Shown: piece after piece, positions 1-4,964 of the stretch
How the letters are laid out: each line of letters starts with the position of its first letter
How positions within the stretch are numbered: the first letter of the stretch is position 1
Made by a program: the position numbers and the translations under genes
Source of the DNA: Maritimibacter sp.
GTDB taxonomy: Bacteria > Pseudomonadota > Alphaproteobacteria > Rhodobacterales > Rhodobacteraceae
NCBI GenBank assembly: GCA_020441225.1
Contig: JAGRMP010000285.1
Span: 1,659-7,654, forward strand
Reading direction: 5' to 3'
Length of the DNA: 5,996 bases
Notes under the pieces: generated by a model
Seen by the model: only the letters and a program-made list of their open reading frames with translations
Told to the model about the DNA's origin: nothing
Database searches by the model: none

Positions 1-187
1 GCAGGCTCCACATCTGGGCGAGGCCGACATAGGTGAAGATCTCGACCAGCATCCGCATGTCGCCCCGCCCGGCCCACCAGGGCGCGGCGGCCAGCAGGAC
101 GACGGCAACGAGGCCGAGGCTCATGGCGATCTTCGACGCCCGGGTCGAGCGGTGAACCTGATAGGTCTTGGTCACGGGTTCAGACAT
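1..187 (-). CDS. livM: LivM-like ABC transporter permease, N-terminal part only
   Basis: This is the beginning of the second membrane subunit of a branched-chain amino acid-type ABC importer; the window edge cuts it after 62 codons. The start is ATG at 187-185, four bases after the livH stop, with GAAGGG inside the end of livH as a well-spaced ribosome site. The visible protein has a polar, positively charged N-terminus (MSEPVTKTYQVHRSTRASK), one hydrophobic helix at about residues 20-38, and then MRMLVEIFTYVGLAQMWSL. That last stretch matches the usual LivM pattern of a second helix leading into the 'GYAGLVSLGQ' region, which would lie off the window. A full-length LivM is usually 300-430 residues. 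The call rests on this short match plus its position directly after livH, so the family is likely but the rest of the gene is unseen. Confidence 0.8.
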   Translation of the reverse strand, partial: MSEPVTKTYQVHRSTRASKIAMSLGLVAVVLLAAAPWWAGRGDMRMLVEIFTYVGLAQMWSL

Positions 188-191
188 GGGA

Positions 192-1058
192 TCAGCCCTT
201 CATCTTCGGAAACAGGCCCTGGGGCCGGATGACCAGCACGATCAGAAAGGCAATGTGACCGGCAAGGATCTGGAAACCGGGGTCGATCTGCGCGCCGATG
301 GCCTGGCTGACGCCGAGGATGATGCCGCCCGCGAGCGTGCCCCAGAGGTTGCCCAGGCCCCCGATGATGACCGCTTCGAAGGCGAAGAGCAGCCGCACCG
401 GGCCGACCGCCGGGTCGAAATTGGTCCGCATCGCGAGGTAGACCCCGGCGATGCCCACCACGGCCGAAGCGATGGCGGTGGCGATGGCGAAGACCTTGGC
501 GTTGTCCGCCCCCATCAGCCGCACGGTGTCGGCGTCGTCCGAGGTGGCGCGCAGCACCCGGCCGAGCGAGGTGCGGTAGAAAAAGGCCTGCAGGCCCCCG
601 ATCACCGCGAGCGCCGAAAGGAAGATCAGGAGCGGCATCACCCCGATGGACAGCCCGCCGCCGATCTTGATCGACGCGGTCTCGAGCCAGCCCGCCTGGA
701 GCTTCTGGCTGTCGGCCGAAAAGACCTCGAGCAGCACGTTCTGAATGATGACCGAGAAGCCGAAAGTCACCAGGATCGGCGGCAGGATGTCCGCGCCGAG
801 GGTCCGGTTGAGCAGGAGCTTCTGGCCGAGATAGCCGACCCCTGCCATGCCCGGCACCACGACCAGCAGCGTCCACATCGGGTGCACGCCGGTGAGCCCG
901 ACCACGATCATCGCCGCATAGGCCGCGACCACGATGAAATCGCCATGCGCGAGGTTGACGAAGCGCATCACCCCGAACATCAGGCTCAGCCCCGAGGCGA
1001 ACAGCGCATAGAGCCCGCCCAGGAGGATCCCCTGGAGTACCGCGTTGACCCAATCCAT
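192..1058 (-). CDS. livH: LivH-like ABC transporter permease
   Basis: Integral inner-membrane subunit (288 aa) of a branched-chain amino acid-type importer; it pairs with LivM to form the translocation path. It is almost wholly hydrophobic, with about eight likely membrane helices. Family marks are GGLYALFASGLSLMFGVMRF followed by VNLAHGDF at about residues 14-41, the cytoplasmic coupling loop TSLGRVLRATSDDADTVRLM at about 163-182 where the ATPases dock, GGLGNLWGTLAGGIILG at about 233-249, and the C-terminal RPQGLFPK. The length is normal for LivH. The start is ATG 1058-1056, sharing one base with the livF stop (TGATG) and preceded by GGGGAGG seven bases upstream. It therefore probably relies partly on translational coupling to livF. 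A frame-shifted reading of almost the same interval is a high-GC shadow. Confidence 0.93.
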   Translation of the reverse strand: MDWVNAVLQGILLGGLYALFASGLSLMFGVMRFVNLAHGDFIVVAAYAAMIVVGLTGVHPMWTLLVVVPGMAGVGYLGQKLLLNRTLGADILPPILVTFGFSVIIQNVLLEVFSADSQKLQAGWLETASIKIGGGLSIGVMPLLIFLSALAVIGGLQAFFYRTSLGRVLRATSDDADTVRLMGADNAKVFAIATAIASAVVGIAGVYLAMRTNFDPAVGPVRLLFAFEAVIIGGLGNLWGTLAGGIILGVSQAIGAQIDPGFQILAGHIAFLIVLVIRPQGLFPKMKG

Positions 1059-1060
1059 CA
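1056..1060 (-). promoter_or_regulatory. livF/livH stop-start overlap (TGATG)
   Basis: The livF stop TGA (1060-1058) and the livH start ATG (1058-1056) share one base. GGGGAGG at 1072-1066, inside the end of livF, serves as the ribosome site. This is a classic arrangement for translational coupling between an ATPase and its permease, and it supports both reading frames. Confidence 0.75.
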
Positions 1061-1792
1061 GGCCGCCTCCCCGTCGTCGATATGGTCTTCGATCCCGAAG
1101 TACGCCGCCGAGATCTGCTCGCGGGTCAGCTCACCCGGTCGCCCTGTGAGCGAGACCCGGCCTTCCTGAAAGCAATAGACCCGGTCGGCGACGGCCATCG
1201 CCTGGGTCACGTCCTGTTCCACCACGATCATGGTGCAGCCATGCGATTTGATCTTGGGCACCGCCTCGTAGATGTCCTTGATGATGATCGGCGCGAGGCC
1301 GAGGCTGATCTCGTCGCACAGAAGCAGCTTGGGGTTCGACATCAGCGCGCGCCCGATGGCCACCATCTGCTGTTGCCCGCCCGAGAGCGCGGTGCCGCCG
1401 TGGTGGCGGCGCTCGGCGAGGATCGGGAACAGATCGTAGACCGCATCGAGCGTCCATTCCTTGCCCGACCGGCCAAAGCCGCCGATCAGCAGGTTTTCCT
1501 CGACGGTGAGCGAGGGAAACAACTTGCGCCCCTCGGGCACCATCGCAAGGCCGGACCGCACCAGTTCATGCGCCGGGGCCTCGCCCACGTCCTTGCCCAG
1601 GAACCGGATGTCCTGCCCCGGGGTCTTGAGCATCCCCGTGATCGACCGGAGGAAGGTCGACTTGCCGGCGCCGTTGGAGCCGATGATGGCCACGGTCTCG
1701 CCGGCGTTGATCTCGAAGTCGATCCCGAACAGGGCCTGGAAATCGCCGTAGAACGCTTCCAGCCCGCGGGTCGACAGAACCGGTTCAGCCAT
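1058..1792 (-). CDS. livF: LivF-like ABC transporter ATP-binding protein
   Basis: Cytoplasmic ATPase (244 aa) that dimerises with the LivG-like protein to power the importer. Visible motifs are Walker A GSNGAGKST (38-46), the LivF-typical VPEGRKLFPSLTVEENL (85-101), the ABC signature LSGGQ (136-140) and Walker B LLLCDE (156-161). The H-loop position holds Gln (EQD, Q193) instead of His, as is usual in LivF proteins. After Walker B it reads DEISLGLAP where DEPSLGLAP is the common form. I chose ATG 1792-1790 (MAEPVLSTRGLEAFYG), which aligns with the usual LivF N-terminus. The longer reading to 1816 needs a TTG start and adds eight residues. The gene overlaps the livG stop by eight bases. GAAGG lies only two bases before the ATG, a poor spacing, so translation probably depends on ribosomes finishing livG. 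Confidence 0.94.
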   Translation of the reverse strand: MAEPVLSTRGLEAFYGDFQALFGIDFEINAGETVAIIGSNGAGKSTFLRSITGMLKTPGQDIRFLGKDVGEAPAHELVRSGLAMVPEGRKLFPSLTVEENLLIGGFGRSGKEWTLDAVYDLFPILAERRHHGGTALSGGQQQMVAIGRALMSNPKLLLCDEISLGLAPIIIKDIYEAVPKIKSHGCTMIVVEQDVTQAMAVADRVYCFQEGRVSLTGRPGELTREQISAAYFGIEDHIDDGEAA

Positions 1793-2528
1793 CGCCTTCA
1801 ATCCCGTCCGCTTCAATTCCCATGTAGATCTGCCGCACCTCGGCCGAGGCCATCACTTCGCGCGGATCGCCCTCGGCGATCTTGGCGCCGAAGTTGATGA
1901 CGATCAGCCGGTCGACCACGGCGAGCAGCGCATGGACCACGTGTTCGATCCAGATGATCGACACGCCGCTGGCGTGGATCTCCTTGATCGTTTTCACGAG
2001 GTCATGGCACTCGTGTTCGGTGAGCCCGCCCGCGATCTCGTCGAGCAGGAGCAGCTTGGGCCGCGTCGCGAGTGCCCGCGCCATCTCCAGCCGCTTGCGT
2101 TCGAGCAGCGTCAGGCTGCCCGCGCGTTTGTTGGCCTTGCCGATCAGGCCGGTCTGTTCCAGCACATGGGCGCAGTGTTCGTAGCCTTCGCGCTCACCCA
2201 TCCCCTCGCCGAACGCGCTGCCGACCAGCAGGTTCTCGAACACGGTCATGCCGGCGAAAGGATGCGGGATCTGGTACGACCGCCCGATGCCCAGCCGGCA
2301 ACGCCGCGCGGCGTTCTGGCCGGTCACCTCGCGCCCGGCGTAATAGACCTGGCCCGCATTGGGCCGCACGCCGCCGGCGATGATGTTGAACATCGTGCTC
2401 TTGCCGGCGCCGTTCGGCCCGATCACGCCCAGCGCCTCGCCCTCGGCGACCGAGAGAGACAGATCGTCGGTGACGGTCAGCGAGCCATAGGCTTTCGACA
2501 CGTTTTCGAGCCGCAATATTTCCTGCAT
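1785..2528 (-). CDS. livG: LivG-like ABC transporter ATP-binding protein
   Basis: Cytoplasmic ATPase (247 aa), partner of the LivF-like protein. It shows Walker A GPNGAGKST (37-45), the Q-loop with Q86 in GRSYQIPHPFAGMTVFENL, Walker B LLLLDE (159-164) and the H-loop His in WIEH (H196). The ABC signature is strongly degenerate: LTLLERKRLE (139-148) where LivG usually has an L-x-x-GQQ-type sequence. Walker B is followed by DEIAGGL rather than DEPAAGL. The C-terminal IAEGDPREVMASAEVRQIYM is typical of LivG. The start is ATG 2528-2526 (MQEILRLENVSKAYG). Only a weak purine run (GAGAGAG) precedes it. The open frame continues upstream to 2789 but would run through the end of the binding-protein gene in another frame and has no family match. 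It follows a stem-loop 61 bases after the binding-protein stop. Confidence 0.94.
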   Translation of the reverse strand: MQEILRLENVSKAYGSLTVTDDLSLSVAEGEALGVIGPNGAGKSTMFNIIAGGVRPNAGQVYYAGREVTGQNAARRCRLGIGRSYQIPHPFAGMTVFENLLVGSAFGEGMGEREGYEHCAHVLEQTGLIGKANKRAGSLTLLERKRLEMARALATRPKLLLLDEIAGGLTEHECHDLVKTIKEIHASGVSIIWIEHVVHALLAVVDRLIVINFGAKIAEGDPREVMASAEVRQIYMGIEADGIEGDG

Positions 2529-2548
2529 CTCTCTCACTCGTTTGTGCA

Positions 2549-2581
2549 CGGGGCCAGCCCGGACCTGCCCGGCCGGCCCCG
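2549..2581 (-). promoter_or_regulatory. Intercistronic GC-rich stem-loop between binding-protein gene and livG
   Basis: Bases 2549-2555 (CGGGGCC) are perfectly complementary to 2575-2581 (GGCCCCG). Inside that 7-bp stem, after one A/C mismatch, 2557-2559 pairs with 2571-2573; after a second mismatch, 2561-2562 pairs with 2568-2569, leaving a five-base loop. The sequence after it on the transcribed strand has no T run, so it does not look like a complete intrinsic terminator. It sits just after the stop of the highly expressed binding protein and before the ATPase genes. In other ABC operons such as malE-malF and hisJ-hisQ, intergenic stem-loops at this place protect the upstream mRNA and raise binding-protein yield. 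The same role here is inferred from position and pairing only. Confidence 0.55.
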
Positions 2582-2589
2582 CGTTTGCC

Positions 2590-3876
2590 TCAGGAAATCG
2601 CTTCCATCTCACCGCTCGTCGGGATGTCCGGCGCGTTGCCGTTGGCGGTGACGACGATCTCGTATTTGAAGTCGCCGCCGAGCCGCCACTGGCCGCCGAC
2701 CAGCGGCGTCTTGGACACGTTGGGCACCGGGCCGGTCTGGAAGTTAACCGGACCCACGACGGTGTTGATGTTGGTCTCGGCCAGCGCATCGGTGACCTTT
2801 TCCGGATCCATCGGATCGCCCGAGCGGGTCAGCGCGTCGGCCGCCACTTCGAACAGCGCGTGGGCGAAGCCGATCGGCTGGGTCCACTGCCGGCCGGTCG
2901 CCTCCGTGTAGCCCGCCGCGAGCGCGGCAGCGCTGTCGCCGGTCAGCGACGACGAGAACGGGTGCGATGGCGTCCACCAGACCTCGGACGAGAGGTTGTT
3001 GCCGGCGTCGCCCAGCGCTTCGACCGCGACCGGGAACAGGATCGCCTTGCCCATCGAGGCCACTTTCGGGTTGAAGCCCTGCTGCTTGGCCTGGTTCCAG
3101 AAGGTGGTGAAGTCGGGCGGGATCATCACGCCGGTGACGATCTGGGCGTCGGCCGCCTTGAAGGCCGAGATCTGGGCCGAGAAATCGTCCGACATGTTCT
3201 GGTAGCGGCCCGGATCGGTGAGCGTGTAGCCCTGTTCGGCGAGCGGTTTCGGGAAGCCGAGCTCCGGGTCGCCCCAGGCATTGCCGTCGCCGTCGTTGGG
3301 GAACAGACCGCCGACCGACTTGTTGGTCTCGACCTTACCCCACATCTCGGTGAAGACCGCGATCACGTCCTCGAGCCCCCAGAAGAAGTTGTAGGTGTAG
3401 CGGAAACCCTCGGCCGGGTTGCCGCCGCGGGTGAAGAACCACGGCTGCCACGGCGCCACGGTCGAGATGCAGGGGATGCCGTTCACTTCGCACTGGTCGG
3501 CGACCGGGTTGGTGGTCTCGGGCGTCGAGGACACCACGATGATGTTGACCCCGTCATCGAGGATCAGCTCGGCGGCCACATCCGCGGCGCGGTTCGGGTT
3601 GGACTGGCTGTCCTTCACGATCACCTCGACGCCATAGGTGGTGCCGTCGATGGTCAGGCCCTCGCCGAAGACCGCGTTGATGCCGGCGATGATGTAGTCA
3701 TCGCTCTCGGCAAAGCCCGCGAGCGGCCCGGTCTTGGGGCTCACGAAGCCGATCTTGATGACACCGCCCTGGGCGTTGGCCATCCGGGTGAAGCCGAGGG
3801 TCGACACCAGCGTGGCGCTGGCGACGCCGGTCCGGAGCAACCCGCGGCGGGTGAGAAGTCCTTGGTGTTTCGTCAT
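2590..3876 (-). CDS. Tat-exported ABC transporter substrate-binding protein (type I, Liv/HAAT family)
   Basis: Periplasmic receptor (428 aa) that captures the substrate and delivers it to the LivHM permease. The N-terminus carries a twin-arginine motif, TRRGLLR (9-15), a hydrophobic stretch to about residue 29, and an A-N-A cleavage site after residue 35. The product is therefore probably exported folded and released as a soluble protein; there is no lipobox cysteine. The mature part begins with IKIGFVSPKTGPLAG, followed by VKDSQSNPNRAADVAAELI (87-105), the standard N-lobe of type I receptors of the Peripla_BP_6 kind. C129 and C136 could form a disulfide. An aromatic-rich segment (APWQPWFFTRGG, then FRYTYNFFWG) follows at about 140-170. 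The start is ATG 3876-3874, with an excellent ribosome site AGGGAGGA; the frame reaches 3951 but only through the preceding gene. The substrate cannot be assigned, but the neighbouring enzymes point to an aromatic or related organic acid rather than leucine. Confidence 0.93.
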   Translation of the reverse strand: MTKHQGLLTRRGLLRTGVASATLVSTLGFTRMANAQGGVIKIGFVSPKTGPLAGFAESDDYIIAGINAVFGEGLTIDGTTYGVEVIVKDSQSNPNRAADVAAELILDDGVNIIVVSSTPETTNPVADQCEVNGIPCISTVAPWQPWFFTRGGNPAEGFRYTYNFFWGLEDVIAVFTEMWGKVETNKSVGGLFPNDGDGNAWGDPELGFPKPLAEQGYTLTDPGRYQNMSDDFSAQISAFKAADAQIVTGVMIPPDFTTFWNQAKQQGFNPKVASMGKAILFPVAVEALGDAGNNLSSEVWWTPSHPFSSSLTGDSAAALAAGYTEATGRQWTQPIGFAHALFEVAADALTRSGDPMDPEKVTDALAETNINTVVGPVNFQTGPVPNVSKTPLVGGQWRLGGDFKYEIVVTANGNAPDIPTSGEMEAIS

Positions 3877-3880
3877 GATA

Positions 3881-3888
3881 TCCTCCCT
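3881..3888 (-). promoter_or_regulatory. Strong ribosome binding site of the substrate-binding protein
   Basis: AGGGAGGA on the minus strand, with the GGAGG core five bases before ATG 3876-3874. It settles the start directly ahead of the Tat signal and rejects the upstream in-frame extension to 3951. It is clearly stronger than the sites before livG and livF, consistent with more binding protein than ATPase being made from the same transcript. Confidence 0.75.
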
Positions 3889-3898
3889 GGATGCGACG

Positions 3899-4951
3899 TT
3901 AGGGTTGGCGGCCTTCAAGAGCTGCCTGGAGCATCTCGAGCACCCCTTCACGGGTCACGGGACGCGGATTGTAATACGGGTTCTGCACCGCGATATCGGC
4001 GGCGCGTTCAATCTCGGCGGTACCAAGGCCCATCTCGGCGAGCGAGGCCTTGCGCCCGACGGCGCGCATGAGGTCGTAAAGCCCTTCGGCCGGATCCTTG
4101 CCGCCCAGCGCGCGCGAGATCGCCGCCATCGCTTCGGGCGCGGCCTCGCGGTTGTAGGCGGCGGAATAGGGGATCATCAGGCAGTGCACGTCGGCATGGT
4201 TCAGATCGAACGAGCCGCCGAGCGTGTGGCAGATCTTGTGGTGGATCGCCATGCCGACCGAGCCGAGGCAGGTGCCCGCGAGCCAGGCGCCGTAAAGTGC
4301 CTTTTCGCGCGCCGCCATGTCTTTGCCGTCGGCCAGCAGCCCCGGCAGCGCCTCAGCGATCGCCCGGATGCTTTCCTCGGCCATCAGCGAAATGACCGGG
4401 TTGGCGTCTTCGGCATAGAGCGCCTCGACCGCATGGGCGATGGCGTTCATCCCGGAGGGACCGGAGATGAAGTCGGGCAGCGTCACCGTCAGCTCGGGGT
4501 CGTAGATCACCGTTTCGGGCAGCACCTTGGGCGAGCGCAGCGTGGTCTTGAGCCCGTTCTCGGTCTGGCCGAGGATCGGGGTCATCTCGGAACCGGCATA
4601 GGTCGTCGGCACCACCACCTGCGGCAGATCGGTGCGGTAGGCGATGGCCTTGCCGAGCCCAATGGTCGAGCCGCCGCCGACCGCAAGGATACCGTCGCAG
4701 TTCATCTGCCGGGCCTGGTGCATCGCGGCTTCGGTCACCTGCACCGGCGTGTGCATCACCGCACCCGGGTAGACCGCGCCGAGACGCGGCTCGACCATCG
4801 CGGCAAATGTCGCGGCGGTTTCCGACTGGTCAGCGGTCGAGATCACCAGCGCGCGCTCGATCCCGAGCTTTTCCAGCTCATCGAGCACCTCGTGGCGGCG
4901 TCCGGCGCCGAACACCACCCGCGAAGGAAGGCCGTTGTAGTTGAACTGCAT
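3899..4951 (-). CDS. Iron-type alcohol dehydrogenase family protein, probable maleylacetate reductase
   Basis: Predicted cytoplasmic NAD(P)H-dependent reductase (350 aa). Maleylacetate reductase (known elsewhere as MacA, ClcE, TftE or GraC) turns maleylacetate into 3-oxoadipate in the hydroxyquinol, resorcinol and chlorocatechol routes. Family marks are LPSRVVFGAGR (8-18), the nucleotide-binding GGGSTIGLGKAIA (92-104), PTTYAGSEMTPI (115-126), VIYDPEL (148-154), SGMNAIAHAVEALYA (166-180), and HHKICHTLGGSFDLNHADVH (237-256). Aligned with the FucO-type metal site, the ligands would be N169, H173, H238 and H252. Asn in place of the first Asp is the maleylacetate reductase pattern and separates it from true iron alcohol dehydrogenases. 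The length is normal. ATG 4951 follows a strong GAGGAGG site that overlaps the stop of the aldehyde dehydrogenase gene ten bases away. No ring-cleavage dioxygenase lies in the window, so a relative acting on a different substrate remains possible. Confidence 0.85.
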   Translation of the reverse strand: MQFNYNGLPSRVVFGAGRRHEVLDELEKLGIERALVISTADQSETAATFAAMVEPRLGAVYPGAVMHTPVQVTEAAMHQARQMNCDGILAVGGGSTIGLGKAIAYRTDLPQVVVPTTYAGSEMTPILGQTENGLKTTLRSPKVLPETVIYDPELTVTLPDFISGPSGMNAIAHAVEALYAEDANPVISLMAEESIRAIAEALPGLLADGKDMAAREKALYGAWLAGTCLGSVGMAIHHKICHTLGGSFDLNHADVHCLMIPYSAAYNREAAPEAMAAISRALGGKDPAEGLYDLMRAVGRKASLAEMGLGTAEIERAADIAVQNPYYNPRPVTREGVLEMLQAALEGRQP

Positions 4952-4956
4952 GCCCC

Positions 4957-4964
4957 CCTCCTCA
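4957..4964 (-). promoter_or_regulatory. Ribosome binding site of the reductase, overlapping the upstream stop codon
   Basis: The minus strand reads TGAGGAGG, where TGA (4964-4962) ends the aldehyde dehydrogenase and AGGAGG (4962-4957) forms a near-perfect Shine-Dalgarno five bases before ATG 4951-4949. The arrangement implies tight cotranslation of the two enzymes, presumably in matched amounts. Confidence 0.7.

Noticed and set aside
168..1169. 333-codon plus-strand open frame opposite livH
   Set aside because: The translation is rich in Asp, Arg, His, Glu and Gln with no recognisable fold, while the minus strand encodes an unmistakable LivH membrane protein.
2549..2581. Stem-loop read as an intrinsic transcription terminator
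   Set aside because: No T run follows the stem on the minus strand or on the plus strand, and the genes on both sides belong to the same transporter, so a full stop here is unlikely.
2529..2789. N-terminal extension of livG to 2789
   Set aside because: The extra residues are Arg-, Ser- and Pro-rich, match no ABC domain, and overlap the binding-protein gene in another frame. ATG 2528 begins exactly at the usual LivG N-terminus.
3877..3951. Upstream extension of the binding protein to 3951
   Set aside because: It would overlap the end of the reductase and place 25 residues before the Tat motif, and the strong ribosome site at 3881-3888 points to ATG 3876.
2542..4071. 509-codon open frame on the plus strand, opposite the binding-protein gene
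   Set aside because: Its product is a low-complexity mix rich in Arg, Gly, Asp, His and Val with no family motif. It lies opposite a gene with clear motifs, a Tat signal and a strong ribosome site. It is the usual antisense shadow of GC-rich coding DNA.
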